In this document: piece by piece, positions 7,888 through 20,653 of the stretch | Layout of the letters: every line of letters starts with the position of its first letter | Position numbering within the stretch: the first letter of the stretch is position 1 | Origin: Acinetobacter sp. BY419 | Lineage (GTDB): Bacteria; Pseudomonadota; Gammaproteobacteria; Pseudomonadales; Moraxellaceae | Direction of reading: 5' to 3' | Length of the DNA: 64,000 bases | Assembly (NCBI RefSeq): GCF_019038395.1 | Contig: NZ_JAGFXZ010000011.1 | Location: forward strand, 22,221 to 86,220 | Position numbers and translations under genes: made by a program | Notes under the pieces: model-generated | The model's database searches: none | Seen by the model: the letters and a program-made list of their open reading frames with translations, nothing else | Told to the model about the DNA's origin: nothing

Positions 7888-9294
7888 ATGTTTGATACCT
7901 TAACAGAACGACTCACGCAGAGTTTAAGAAATGTTACTGGCTCAGGGCAGCTAACCGAAGACAATATTAAAGATACGTTACGTGAAGTGCGTATGGCGCT
8001 TCTTGAAGCCGATGTTGCGTTACCTGTAACTCGTGAATTCATCGCGAAAGTTAAGGAAGAAGCATTGGGCCAGGAAGTGATGACTCAGTTATCCCCTGGA
8101 CAGGCTTTTGTCAAAATCGTTCATGACGAATTGACTAAAATGATGGGCGAGGCCAATGAAAGCCTCGACCTCGCTGCAAAACCACCTGTCGTTGTCCTGC
8201 TGGCAGGTCTGCAAGGTGCAGGTAAAACCACAACTGCAGCGAAACTTGCACGCTTCTTACAAGAACGTCAAAAGAAAAAAGTCGCGATGGTTTCTGCCGA
8301 CGTATACCGTCCGGCTGCGATCAAACAGCTACAAACGGTTGCAGGCGAAGTGGGTGCGATTTTCTTAGAATCTCACGCAGATGAACGCCCAATTGATATT
8401 GCAAAACGTGCGATTGAACAGGCAAAAATCCAGTTTGCCGATGTGCTGATTGTCGATACTGCAGGTCGTTTGCATATCGATGATGACATGATGGGTGAAA
8501 TCAAAGAGCTGCATGCAGCGATTAACCCGACTGAAACCCTGTTCGTGGTCGATGCCATGACCGGTCAGGATGCGGCAAATACTGCCAAAGCATTCAATGA
8601 TGCCTTACCTTTAACCGGTGTGATCCTGACCAAAACTGATGGTGATGCGCGCGGTGGTGCAGCGCTGTCTGTGCGTGCCATTACCGGCAAGCCAATCAAA
8701 TTCCTGGGGATGGGTGAGAAACTCGATGCCCTGGAGCCATTCCATCCTGAGCGTGTCGCACAGCGTATCCTCGGGATGGGTGACGTACTTTCTCTTGTCG
8801 AAGAACTTGAACGTAAAGTCGACAAAGAAAAAGCCGAAAAAATGGCGAAAAAATTGCAAAAAGGCGGCAGCTTCAACTTTGAAGACATGCTGATGCAATT
8901 TGAGCAGATGAACAAGATGGGTGGCATGATGGGCTTCCTGGACAAACTTCCTGGCATGAGCAATGCCGGTCTGCAGGATGCGTTGGCACAAGCCAACCCT
9001 GAAAAGCAGGTCAAGAAAATGGAGGCGATTATCCAGTCGATGACCATCAAAGAACGCCGCAACCCGGACTTGATGAACCCAAGCCGTAAAAAACGTATTG
9101 CAGCAGGTTGCGGTATGGAAGTGGCAGAAGTCAACAAGCTGATCAAGCAGCATGCACAGATGGCCAAAATGATGAAAAAATTTGCCAATCCATCGGGTAT
9201 GGCCAAAATGATGAAGTCACTCGGCGGTTTGCAGAAACAGTTTGGTGGTGGTGGTGGCATGGGTCCATTGTTCGGCGGCAACGACAAAAAATAA
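7888..9294 (+). CDS. ffh: Signal recognition particle GTPase Ffh (SRP54)
   Basis: This 468-residue protein binds 4.5S RNA and delivers ribosomes making membrane proteins to FtsY. It has the N domain (FDTLTERLTQSLRNV onwards), the GTPase G domain with GLQGAGKTTTAAKLA (G1), DVYRPAAIKQL, DTAGRLH (G3) and TKTDGDARGG (G4), and a methionine-rich M domain from about residue 330. The M domain ends in a Gly/Lys-rich tail. The length is slightly longer than the E. coli protein because of this tail. The 4.5S RNA gene is not in the window. Confidence 0.98.
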   Translation: MFDTLTERLTQSLRNVTGSGQLTEDNIKDTLREVRMALLEADVALPVTREFIAKVKEEALGQEVMTQLSPGQAFVKIVHDELTKMMGEANESLDLAAKPPVVVLLAGLQGAGKTTTAAKLARFLQERQKKKVAMVSADVYRPAAIKQLQTVAGEVGAIFLESHADERPIDIAKRAIEQAKIQFADVLIVDTAGRLHIDDDMMGEIKELHAAINPTETLFVVDAMTGQDAANTAKAFNDALPLTGVILTKTDGDARGGAALSVRAITGKPIKFLGMGEKLDALEPFHPERVAQRILGMGDVLSLVEELERKVDKEKAEKMAKKLQKGGSFNFEDMLMQFEQMNKMGGMMGFLDKLPGMSNAGLQDALAQANPEKQVKKMEAIIQSMTIKERRNPDLMNPSRKKRIAAGCGMEVAEVNKLIKQHAQMAKMMKKFANPSGMAKMMKSLGGLQKQFGGGGGMGPLFGGNDKK

Positions 9295-9305
9295 GTTTTC
9301 TTTTT

Positions 9306-9334
9306 AAAAAAAGGCGCAATATGCGCCTTTTTTT
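9306..9334 (+). terminator. Intrinsic terminator after ffh
   Basis: GGCGCA and TGCGCC pair around loop ATA, flanked by a long A run and followed by seven T. Confidence 0.92.
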
Positions 9335-9446
9335 ATTGCTGATAAATCGGTAATCCGGTTTAAACAAAACAACATTTACTTACCCAAAATAAAAATCCAT
9401 TCAGGCAGACTCAGGAGCATCAGTACAAAATAAAGAGAAATTTCAA

Positions 9447-10019
9447 ATGACCCAAGTGATTGTCGTACATGGTTATACTGCAAGCCCGGAAGAAAACTGG
9501 TATCCCTGGATTCAGGAAAAAGCCCAGCAGGAAAATGTCAGTTTAAACGTGCTCCGGCTGGATCCATCGCCTACACCCGCACTGGACACCTGGGCTCAGC
9601 AAATGCATGAACAGATAGATGCAATCGATGAAGACAGTATTTTTATCGCACATAGCTTGGGCACTGTGGCTGTATTGCATTACTTGTCCAGAGAATTAAA
9701 ACAGCAGAAGATTCAGCAACTGGTATTGATCGCAGGATTTAATGGCCGGTTGGGTCGCCTGGATGAAGTGAACCCTTTTATTGATGCTGCTGAAATCGAT
9801 TTTGATTTACTTAAACAGCAGATTGCAGAGCGTGTGGTGATTTATTCTGAAGGAGATGACCGGGTTGCACCAGAATTCAGCCTGGAACAGGCGGACAGTC
9901 TGGATGCGATTGTAGTGAGTGCCAAGCACCATGGGCATTTTATTGATTCTCAAGGCTGTACTGATCTGCCGGAACTCTGGAAAGTGATGGAGCCCTATCT
10001 GATTAAAGCCGAAGTTTAA
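9447..10019 (+). CDS. RBBP9/YdeN-family serine hydrolase
   Basis: A 190-residue alpha/beta hydrolase of the RBBP9/YdeN family (DUF1234-type). The N-terminal strand VIVVHGYTASPEENWYPWI is typical. The nucleophile is the Ser in FIAHSLGTVAVLHYL, the acid is likely Asp in EGDDRVAP, and the base is His in KHHGHFID. The substrate is unknown. It is followed by a paralogous gene on the same strand 138 bases later. Confidence 0.85.
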   Translation: MTQVIVVHGYTASPEENWYPWIQEKAQQENVSLNVLRLDPSPTPALDTWAQQMHEQIDAIDEDSIFIAHSLGTVAVLHYLSRELKQQKIQQLVLIAGFNGRLGRLDEVNPFIDAAEIDFDLLKQQIAERVVIYSEGDDRVAPEFSLEQADSLDAIVVSAKHHGHFIDSQGCTDLPELWKVMEPYLIKAEV

Positions 10020-10157
10020 GCAGATTGTTGTATTTGCTAAATTTTAAAATTGAACATGAGATGGTATTCAAAAAGGCACTTGAATTCCATCTCCAGACTG
10101 TATAAAACTAGTTTTTTGTCGATGCAATTTGCGTTCAATTATAATAAGTAAAACCCT

Positions 10158-10763
10158 ATGAAAAATATAATAAAGAAAGTTTATATCGTGCCGGATTATC
10201 AGGCGACTTCCAATGATCACTGGTATCCATGGCTCAGTCGCCAGCTTAAAAATGCCGGTTTTGAGTCAAAGCGGATTATGCTGGCCAACCCTTTTCAGCC
10301 TAATTGGGAAGAATGGCAGCAGAACCTGAAACTGCACATTCCGCATATGGATGAACATACCTTTTTAGTTGCACATGGCCTGAGTGGCCTCAGTGTTTTA
10401 AGCTTTTTACAGGAACACTATATTCAGCAGCAACGCAAGATTGGCGGTGTCATTCTGGTTTCAGCCTTTGATACACCGCTGGTGGCCTGGTCAGAACTGA
10501 ATAAAATGCTGCAGGCTGTGCGACTCGATCTGAAAAACCTACCCTATAGCTATAAACGTGCGGTGATGCTGATTTCCAGTAATGATCCCTATGTGCCTGC
10601 ACCGATTTCCTTGCGTTTAGCACATAGCTTGAATGCACAAATTTTTGAGATCAAAAAAGCCGGACATTTTAACAAGGAGGATGGCTTTGCCGATTTCCCC
10701 CAGTTGCTGGACATTATGAAACAGTGTCTGGCAAATGAGCTGCAAAATGCTGCAAGCCTTTAA
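10158..10763 (+). CDS. RBBP9/YdeN-family protein lacking the nucleophile serine
   Basis: A 201-residue paralogue of the gene before it, aligned along its whole length ([19 protein letters not shown] at the start and [16 protein letters not shown] at the end). The upstream protein has His-Ser-Leu-Gly at the nucleophile elbow. This one reads His-Gly-Leu-Ser, so the aligned serine is replaced by glycine, while the Asp (NDPYVP) and His (AGHF) positions are kept. It is either a non-catalytic binding protein or uses the serine two residues later; the former seems more likely. The last 50 bases overlap the convergent coaX gene. Confidence 0.8.
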   Translation: MKNIIKKVYIVPDYQATSNDHWYPWLSRQLKNAGFESKRIMLANPFQPNWEEWQQNLKLHIPHMDEHTFLVAHGLSGLSVLSFLQEHYIQQQRKIGGVILVSAFDTPLVAWSELNKMLQAVRLDLKNLPYSYKRAVMLISSNDPYVPAPISLRLAHSLNAQIFEIKKAGHFNKEDGFADFPQLLDIMKQCLANELQNAASL

Positions 10764-11475
10764 GCAAAAGATCAGGTTCAATCCGGGGCTGATACTGGCC
10801 CAGATGCTGCGCAAACAGTAGTGCATCGCCACCAGTTAGGACCAGCTGTGCCGGAAAATCATGCAGTACTTTTTCAATAGTACTGACTAGACCCAGCAGA
10901 ATGCCATGATGTACCGCATCAATGGTATTTCGTCCGGGGTTGAGTTCGGAAAAAGCAGCATCTGGGATTTTAATGCCTTTGGTATGCTCGATCAGTGAAT
11001 CACGTTGCAAGTACAGGTTCGGCAGAATAAAACCGCCTAAATGTTTTTGTCCTTGCACCAGGTCAATGGTCAGCGCGGTACCGCAACTAATCACGCAATA
11101 ATTTTCATGCGTTTGAGTCGCCACTGCAAGTACCTGTAACCAGCGGTCAATGCCCAGTTGAGAAGGTTCATCATAGCCACAGACCAGACCGGCATATTCT
11201 GCCTGTACCTGAGCAAAAATGACTGGAATATGCAGACTTTCTAAGATGCTGAGAATCCGCTCATTATTGGTTTTATCCTGTACCGAAGACAGTCCGACCT
11301 GATGTAACCCAAGCGCTTTGAAATGCTGGATCAGGCCAAGTAACAAATCGGCAGGGGATTGCAAATGTAATTCCGCTGCCTGTTCAATAATCTGATCTTG
11401 TTCGGTAATCCAGTATTTGAGCCGGGTATTGCCGATATCTAACCATAATTTTTTCATTGATGTATGCCTGTTCAT
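10714..11475 (-). CDS. coaX: Type III pantothenate kinase
   Basis: A 253-residue ASKHA-fold kinase that makes 4'-phosphopantothenate, the first step of coenzyme A synthesis. Family features are the N-terminal phosphate loop [13 protein letters not shown], the central [24 protein letters not shown] and LGGFILPNL segments, and the C-terminal LVLTGGDA. The ATG used here overlaps the birA stop (ATGA), implying translational coupling. A second ATG six codons later (11457) would give a start closer to the family norm. birA-coaX pairing is common in gammaproteobacteria that lack coaA. Confidence 0.93.
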   Translation of the reverse strand: MNRHTSMKKLWLDIGNTRLKYWITEQDQIIEQAAELHLQSPADLLLGLIQHFKALGLHQVGLSSVQDKTNNERILSILESLHIPVIFAQVQAEYAGLVCGYDEPSQLGIDRWLQVLAVATQTHENYCVISCGTALTIDLVQGQKHLGGFILPNLYLQRDSLIEHTKGIKIPDAAFSELNPGRNTIDAVHHGILLGLVSTIEKVLHDFPAQLVLTGGDALLFAQHLGQYQPRIEPDLLLKGLQHFAAHLPDTVS

Positions 11476-12227
11476 CCGCCCTTTTTCAGGCGGAGCTGTC
11501 CCTGATAAAACGTCTGGATTCCCTGATTGGTAGCAATCTTGACCGCACCATCATCCTGAATTCCCAGAAAAGTGCCTGAATATTGTCCCTGTATATCGGT
11601 AAATTCAACTGCTTTTTGCATAAATGCAGCCGATCGATTAAAACGTGCCGCCAGATTCTGACTGCCATAATTAAACCATTGTCCGGCCTGCTGAATTGCT
11701 AGATATAACTGGGCAATCAGTTCTACTCTTGAGGTGCGGGACAATCCCAGCTCGCTCAAGGAGCTGACCTGCTGATCTGGAAGGTCGGTGGGCAGAGGAT
11801 CAATATTTACCCCGACCCCGACGACCACCTGCGTGGTTGAAATCGGCTCGACCAGAATACCGCCCCATTTTCCATGCAGGCTATACAGGTCATTCGGCCA
11901 TTTTACCTGTAATTCCAGCCCTTGCAGATTGGACATTTGCAGGATATTTAACGCAATTTCCAGCGCCAGACGACCATCGATGGGTTTTTGTGTATGCAGC
12001 AATGTGCTTAAATAGATGTTCCCTTCAGGTGAAACCCACTGACGCTGGCGCTGTCCACGGCCTTGAGTCTGCACATGACTGCACACCAGAACCTGCTGTA
12101 CTCCCTTGGTTGCCAATTGGCGCACATCATCATTGGTCGATGTGGTAATCGGTTTGATGAGTAATACTTCCGGAAGTTGGCCTGCATCGCTTAATCGTTG
12201 TTGCAGTTCACGAGTTTCTACATCCAT
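11472..12227 (-). CDS. birA: Biotin--[acetyl-CoA-carboxylase] ligase, monofunctional
   Basis: A 251-residue biotin protein ligase that attaches biotin to the biotin carboxyl carrier protein through biotinyl-AMP. The catalytic loop is GRGQRQRQW (residues 56-64) and the biotin-binding strand is KWPNDL (109-114), followed by GGILVEP. About 20 residues precede the catalytic domain. That is too few for the winged-helix repressor domain of E. coli BirA, so this enzyme should not regulate bio genes directly. The catalytic loop differs from the usual GRGRRGRxW at two positions (Arg to Gln and Gly to Gln). It lies in an operon with coaX. Confidence 0.9.
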   Translation of the reverse strand: MDVETRELQQRLSDAGQLPEVLLIKPITTSTNDDVRQLATKGVQQVLVCSHVQTQGRGQRQRQWVSPEGNIYLSTLLHTQKPIDGRLALEIALNILQMSNLQGLELQVKWPNDLYSLHGKWGGILVEPISTTQVVVGVGVNIDPLPTDLPDQQVSSLSELGLSRTSRVELIAQLYLAIQQAGQWFNYGSQNLAARFNRSAAFMQKAVEFTDIQGQYSGTFLGIQDDGAVKIATNQGIQTFYQGQLRLKKGG

Positions 12228-12254
12228 TTGAATCTAAACGTGGTAAATATCGTT

Positions 12255-13058
12255 ATGGAGTTAATCATATATTTATTGATTGGTGCAATTGCCGGATTTG
12301 CCGCTGGCCTGTTTGGGGTGGGTGGAGGTCTGATCATTGTGCCGATCCTGTACATTGTTTTTACCCAGCTCCAGTACGATCCCAGCGTGATTATGCATAT
12401 GGCGGTGGGAACTTCCTTGGCGACGATTATTGTGACCTCTATCAGCTCAATCATGGCACATCATCAACGAGGGGCAGTGCTGTGGCCGGTTTTTCGTAAC
12501 CTTGCACCGGGTCTGATTATCGGTTCCTTCTTGGGTGCAGGTATTGCTGATTATTTATCCGGTCAGGGTTTGCAGTTGCTGATCGGATTCTTTGCTGTCT
12601 GGGTGGCGTTTCGAATGTTTAAAGGCGCCAATGTTCAGGTCGATCCGAACCAAAAATTGCCTTCAACACCGCTACAAATTGCTGCGGGTGGTGGGATCGG
12701 TGTGGCATCGGCCATCTTTGGGATTGGCGGTGGAAGTCTGACAGTACCTTTCCTGAATCGTTGTGGAGTCGTGATGCAAAAAGCCGTGGCAACCTCTGCG
12801 GCTTGTGGTTTGCCGATTGCGGTCGCAGGGGCGCTCGGGTTTATCTGGTTCGGTAAACAGGCGCAGGTCGAGGTTCCAAATACCATTGGCTATATTCATA
12901 TTTATGCCTTTATGGGTATCAGCATGATGAGTTTTTTCACTGCCAAGCTGGGTGCAAAAGTGGCACATCTACTTTCACCGGCAGTATTAAAAAAATGTTT
13001 TGCTGCATTACTGACCACCGTTGGCCTGTATTTTATCGTTCAGGGTTTTACCGCCTGA
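12255..13058 (+). CDS. Sulfite exporter TauE/SafE family membrane protein
   Basis: A 267-residue protein with about eight membrane helices and two halves, each with the glycine-rich family motif: GLFGVGGGLIIVP near the N-terminus and AIFGIGGGSLTVPFL in the middle. Members export sulfite, sulfoacetate or related organic anions, or are of unknown substrate. The ATG at 12255 is preferred over an upstream in-frame codon because the protein then begins at the first membrane helix. The gene is divergent from birA and ends at a strong terminator. The substrate is not inferable from context. Confidence 0.88.
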   Translation: MELIIYLLIGAIAGFAAGLFGVGGGLIIVPILYIVFTQLQYDPSVIMHMAVGTSLATIIVTSISSIMAHHQRGAVLWPVFRNLAPGLIIGSFLGAGIADYLSGQGLQLLIGFFAVWVAFRMFKGANVQVDPNQKLPSTPLQIAAGGGIGVASAIFGIGGGSLTVPFLNRCGVVMQKAVATSAACGLPIAVAGALGFIWFGKQAQVEVPNTIGYIHIYAFMGISMMSFFTAKLGAKVAHLLSPAVLKKCFAALLTTVGLYFIVQGFTA

Positions 13059-13093
13059 TTCAAGTGTTCAGGTTGAATCAATGCATCGCAGCA

Positions 13094-13120
13094 GGAGAAT
13101 AGTTCACTATTCTCCTTTTT
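13094..13120 (+). terminator. Intrinsic terminator after the TauE-family gene
   Basis: GGAGAATAG pairs perfectly with CTATTCTCC around loop TTCA, followed by five T. Confidence 0.92.
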
Positions 13121-13256
13121 ATGGACTTGAGTTGGCTGTACAGACATAAGATTGTCTGACAATGTCACAGTATTCACCGAAAAAAAACCGTTTAATAGCA
13201 ATATTGCCCAAATGAAGGGCTGAACCAGTATCCATAAAAATAAAGACAGGAACGGT

Positions 13257-13952
13257 ATGCCATTAGAACAAGCGCACAGTTTGTCTGAGCAGATTGCCAA
13301 GCACATTGGCGAACAGATTATTCGCGGCGAACTGGTAGAAGGCGAACGTATACAGGAACTCAGGATTGCCTCCGAGCTGGACGTCAGTCGTGGCTCGGTA
13401 CGTGAAGCACTGCTATTGCTGGAACGCACCCAACTGATCGAAATTTTCCCACGCCGCGGCGCCATTGTCTCGGAAATGTCTGCCTTGCAGGTTAGAGCCC
13501 TATTTGACATGACATCGTTATTGCTCGGGCAGATGGTGCATCGCATGGCAGAAACCTGGCGTAGCCATGAAGCTGAGCGTATTCAGTTATTATTAGAACA
13601 ATTGGAAGCTGAAACACGCCAAGGACACACAGAAAAGTTTTATGATTTGATCTTTCAGGGCATGGCCCAGCAGCATGAGATGGTCGGGAATCCTTATCTG
13701 ATGCGCTACTATCAGGAACTGTTGCCTTCTTTGCGTCGTAGCTATTTTCTGACCCTGAATATTTCCAGACGCGAGTTACAGGAATCTTTCGACTTATTTA
13801 AACTGGTCACTGAAGCGATTTTAATACGAAAAACCCATCAGGCCACTTTATTTATGGAAGATTTTTGTCGACACTTGCGCAACCTTGTGTTGGAATCTCT
13901 GACACGGATGAAACAAATTGAACTCGCGTGGGCCAGACGCTCACGACGTTAA
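13257..13952 (+). CDS. GntR-family transcriptional regulator (FCD type)
   Basis: A 231-residue regulator. Residues 8-75 form the winged helix typical of GntR proteins (QIAKHIGEQIIRGEL, then ASELDVSRGSVREALLLLERTQLI and the wing FPRRGAIV). The rest is an all-helical FadR/VanR-type effector domain. The effector is unknown. The gene ends 11 bases before smc on the same strand. That is an unusual partner for a GntR regulator and may be simple read-through. Confidence 0.88.
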   Translation: MPLEQAHSLSEQIAKHIGEQIIRGELVEGERIQELRIASELDVSRGSVREALLLLERTQLIEIFPRRGAIVSEMSALQVRALFDMTSLLLGQMVHRMAETWRSHEAERIQLLLEQLEAETRQGHTEKFYDLIFQGMAQQHEMVGNPYLMRYYQELLPSLRRSYFLTLNISRRELQESFDLFKLVTEAILIRKTHQATLFMEDFCRHLRNLVLESLTRMKQIELAWARRSRR

Positions 13953-13963
13953 ATCAGGACATT

Positions 13964-16900
13964 ATGCGTTTAAGCAGTTTAAAACTTTCAGGCTTTAAAT
14001 CTTTTGCCGACAGTACCACTTTACATTTTAAAGATAATCGTACTGCGGTCGTGGGACCGAATGGTTGTGGTAAATCTAACGTTATTGATGCCATACGCTG
14101 GGTCATGGGCGAGTCCAGTGCGCGCCAGCTGCGTGGTGGCAGCATGCAGGACGTCATCTTTACCGGAACTGCCAAGCGCAAACCGGTGGGCATGGCCAGT
14201 GTGGAACTGCGCTTTGACAATACCTATGGCAAGCTCGGCGGCGCTTATAATGCCTATAACGAGTTGGCAGTACGTCGTCAGGTCAACCGCGATGGCAAGT
14301 CCGAATATTTTCTGAATGGCAGCAAATGCCGTCGTCGTGACATTACCGATATTTTCCTTGGCACCGGTCTTGGTCCGCGCTCCTATGCGATTATCGAGCA
14401 GGGCATGATCAACCGTCTGGTGGATGCCAAGCCTGAAGAAATGCGCATCTATATTGAAGAAGCCGCCGGAGTATCACGTTATCAGGCACGTCGCCGTGAA
14501 ACCATGCTGCATCTGGATCACACTACGCAAAACCTGTCGCGTCTGGAAGATATTGCCTCTGAACTGAAATCTCAGTTAAAAACCCTGAAACGTCAGTCAG
14601 AAAGCGCAATTCAATATAAAGAACTGGAAGGGCAGATCCGCACGATCAAGATTGAAATCCTGTCTTTCCAGTGTGAGCAAAGCCAGCGCTTACAGGAAGA
14701 ATATACCCTGGAGATGAATACACTCGGGGATAAATTTAAGCTGGTACGTTCGGAGCTGACCACCGTTGAACATGATTTAGGGAGTACCAGTGAACTGTTT
14801 CAACGTCTGATTCAGCAATCCACACCTTTGCAAAGTGAATGGCAACAGGCCGAGAAAAAACTGGCTGAACTGGAAATCACCCTGCAGCAAAAGCAGTCTT
14901 TGCTCGAGCAAAATTCCACCAGTCTGATCAAGCTGGAACAGCAAAAAGCCCAAACCAAGGAGCGTTTGCAGTTAATTGAACTGCAACTCGATACCTTAGA
15001 GCAGCAATCTGAAGAGCAGCAGGCACAATTGCAGCAACAAGATGGCCAGAGTCAGGCGCATAGCCAAAATCTGACTGATCTCAAGTCAAGGCACAGTACG
15101 GTTGCAACACAATTTGCCCAGATCAAAACTCAGGTTGAGCAGCAGCAACAGCGTAAATTGCAGATGCTGGCACAAAGTGAGCAGCTGGCGAAGAATATTG
15201 AACGGATTGAACAGCAAAAACAAACGCTACAACAGCAAAATACACAGATTCAGCAACAGGCCCAGCAAGATGAGCTGGAACAGTATCAGCGAGATAAAGT
15301 TGAGACAGAATTACAGCTGTTAAAATTTGAAGCACAACGCACTGTATTGCAAGATCAGCTGAACCAAGTACAGACCGAGCAGGCAGAACAGCAGCAGAGG
15401 CTGATGCAGCTTAAATCTGAAATTCAGGTGCTTCATTCAGAAAAGAAAAACCTGAGTCAATTGCTGACCAAAGCCAACCCACATATCAAAGCCGATGCGG
15501 TACAGTTGATGCATGTGCTTAAGCTCAAGGATGCAGGCAAAATCCATGCAAGCCTGATCGAAAAGTTTCTGGCAAAATGGCTGTCTGCCCAGATTCTGGC
15601 AGAAGGCGAGAACTTTCTTGAAAAGAATGCACGCCAGTTAAAACAATATGCTGTGCAAGATAAGATTCAAATTACCGATATCATGTGTCTGGCGGACTGG
15701 ATTGAATCTCCGCACTTCTCACTGTGGCGGCAAGTCGCGGTCGTCGAGAGCCTAACAGATGCTTTGAAGCTTCAAACTGAGTTGCTGCAAGGTCAGAGTC
15801 TACTCAGTCTGGATGGTTATCATGTGGGACCAGACTGGGTTATTGCACTGGATTATGATGAAGCCAGTCAGGCCGGACAGGGGGCACTCAGTCACCGAAT
15901 CCGTCTGGATGAAATTGAGCTTCAGTTATCAGTACTCAAGGCCCAATTAGAACAGGCTGAACAGCAGCTACCTGAACTGAATGATCAAATCAGGGAATTC
16001 CAGTCGCAAATTCAAGGTGTTAGTGAACAGCAGAAATATGCACAAAAGCAGCTGCAACAATTCGATGTCAATATTGCCAAGGTACAAAGCAGTGCTCAGG
16101 CTTTCGCGCTACAAAAGCAGCAATTACAGCATCAGCTGCAACAACTGGATGAGCAGCTTGAAGAAGATGCCATGCAGAAAGATGATCTGGAAATTGATCT
16201 GCATGCCCTGAATATCAAGCTTGAACAGGCATTGCCAAATTATAAAATTCTGCAATTCCAGCTGGAAGAATTGAGCGCTCAGCTGGATGATTCACAGCAG
16301 CTTAGCCAGCAAGCACAGCAGGAACTGGAATTGCTACGCCGTCAAAGTGTGCAGAGCCAGCAACAGATCGAATTGCTACAAAAAGATCAGGTGTTTTTAA
16401 AAGAACAGTCTCAGCAAATTACTGCACAAATCGAGCAGGCCAAGAAGTTTGTCGATCCGGTACAGCTGGAATTGCCTGCTTTGCAGCGCCAGTTTAATGA
16501 ACAGGCGCAGATCACGGAAAAGCTGCAAAAGACCTGGGAAGACTGGCAGATCGAATTAAATCAGGTGCAGAGCAAACAGCAGCAGCTGACCGAACAGCGC
16601 CACAGCTTCCAGCAGCAGGATGAAAAACTCCGCGGTACGCTAGAAGAAAAACGGCTGGCCTGGCAGGCAGCCAAATCTGATTTGCAGCATTATTCTGAAC
16701 AGCTCAAAGAACTGAACCATGATGTCATCAGCGGCTTAAATATTGATATCAAAGCACATCAGGCGAAACTGGAAAAAGCTCAGGCCCAGTTTGATAAACT
16801 CGGTGCAGTCAATTTGGCGGCTTCTGAAGAATATGAAGAAGTGTCAAAACGTTATGAGGAACTCAGTCACCAGATGCAGGATCTGGAAAATACCGTTGAA

Positions 16901-17416
16901 CAGCTACAAGCTGCAATGAAAAGTATTGACCAGGAAACCCGCAAACTGTTCATGCACACTTTTGATCAGGTCAATGCCGAACTGCAAAACCTGTTTCCTA
17001 AAGTGTTTGAAGGTGGTGAGGCGAGTTTAGGTCTTGAAGATGGATGGCAATCGGGTGTAAAACTAATGGCCCGACCACCAGGTAAGCGTAACAGCTCATT
17101 GGCTTTGCTCTCTGGTGGGGAAAAGGCCCTCACTGCATTGGCATTGGTATTCGCGATTTTTCGCTTAAATCCGGCACCTTTTTGTGTATTGGATGAAGTA
17201 GATGCACCACTAGATGATGCCAATGTGGGACGTTTTTGTAATTTAGTCAAAGAGCTTTCTGAGCACGTGCAATTTATTTATATTACCCATAATAAACTTG
17301 CAATGATGATGGCGACTGATCTTTTAGGTGTAACCATGCCTGAACCGGGAACCTCAAAATTAGTGACAGTAAATTTGGAACAGGCAAAAGAATACGGCTT
17401 AGCTGCGGAGGTATAA
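13964..17416 (+). CDS. smc: Chromosome segregation ATPase SMC
   Basis: An 1150-residue SMC protein. The N-terminal head contains the Walker A motif GPNGCGKSNVIDAIRWVMG, preceded by the family opening LSSLKLSGFKSFAD. Two long Gln/Glu/Leu-rich coiled-coil arms flank the hinge (about residues 505-640). The C-terminal head carries the signature LALLSGGEKALTALAL and Walker B FCVLDEVDAPLDDAN. The ATG at 13964 fits the conserved N-terminus. Its partners ScpA and ScpB are encoded about 24 kb away on the other strand. zipA starts one base after the stop codon. Confidence 0.97.
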   Translation: MRLSSLKLSGFKSFADSTTLHFKDNRTAVVGPNGCGKSNVIDAIRWVMGESSARQLRGGSMQDVIFTGTAKRKPVGMASVELRFDNTYGKLGGAYNAYNELAVRRQVNRDGKSEYFLNGSKCRRRDITDIFLGTGLGPRSYAIIEQGMINRLVDAKPEEMRIYIEEAAGVSRYQARRRETMLHLDHTTQNLSRLEDIASELKSQLKTLKRQSESAIQYKELEGQIRTIKIEILSFQCEQSQRLQEEYTLEMNTLGDKFKLVRSELTTVEHDLGSTSELFQRLIQQSTPLQSEWQQAEKKLAELEITLQQKQSLLEQNSTSLIKLEQQKAQTKERLQLIELQLDTLEQQSEEQQAQLQQQDGQSQAHSQNLTDLKSRHSTVATQFAQIKTQVEQQQQRKLQMLAQSEQLAKNIERIEQQKQTLQQQNTQIQQQAQQDELEQYQRDKVETELQLLKFEAQRTVLQDQLNQVQTEQAEQQQRLMQLKSEIQVLHSEKKNLSQLLTKANPHIKADAVQLMHVLKLKDAGKIHASLIEKFLAKWLSAQILAEGENFLEKNARQLKQYAVQDKIQITDIMCLADWIESPHFSLWRQVAVVESLTDALKLQTELLQGQSLLSLDGYHVGPDWVIALDYDEASQAGQGALSHRIRLDEIELQLSVLKAQLEQAEQQLPELNDQIREFQSQIQGVSEQQKYAQKQLQQFDVNIAKVQSSAQAFALQKQQLQHQLQQLDEQLEEDAMQKDDLEIDLHALNIKLEQALPNYKILQFQLEELSAQLDDSQQLSQQAQQELELLRRQSVQSQQQIELLQKDQVFLKEQSQQITAQIEQAKKFVDPVQLELPALQRQFNEQAQITEKLQKTWEDWQIELNQVQSKQQQLTEQRHSFQQQDEKLRGTLEEKRLAWQAAKSDLQHYSEQLKELNHDVISGLNIDIKAHQAKLEKAQAQFDKLGAVNLAASEEYEEVSKRYEELSHQMQDLENTVEQLQAAMKSIDQETRKLFMHTFDQVNAELQNLFPKVFEGGEASLGLEDGWQSGVKLMARPPGKRNSSLALLSGGEKALTALALVFAIFRLNPAPFCVLDEVDAPLDDANVGRFCNLVKELSEHVQFIYITHNKLAMMMATDLLGVTMPEPGTSKLVTVNLEQAKEYGLAAEV

Positions 17417-17417
17417 T

Positions 17418-20583
<3,166 letters not shown>

Positions 20584-20615
20584 TGAGCTTGGAATTTGAT
20601 TAAATCACAGTGATT

Positions 20616-20642
20616 AAAAAGCCACCTGAAGGTGGCTTTTTA
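20616..20642 (+). terminator. Intrinsic terminator after ligA
   Basis: GCCACC and GGTGGC pair around loop TGAA, flanked by an A run and a T run, so it can also act on the convergent gene. Confidence 0.92.
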
Positions 20643-20653
20643 ATATGGAAATT

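Noticed and set aside
8565..9287. 240-codon open frame on the minus strand inside ffh
   Set aside because: It lies antisense to the well-supported ffh gene; its Ser/Ile-rich sequence arises from the methionine-rich M domain read backward.
15000..16400. CAG/CAA-rich stretches looking like a repeat array
   Set aside because: They encode the Gln-rich coiled coils of SMC and have no fixed period at the DNA level.
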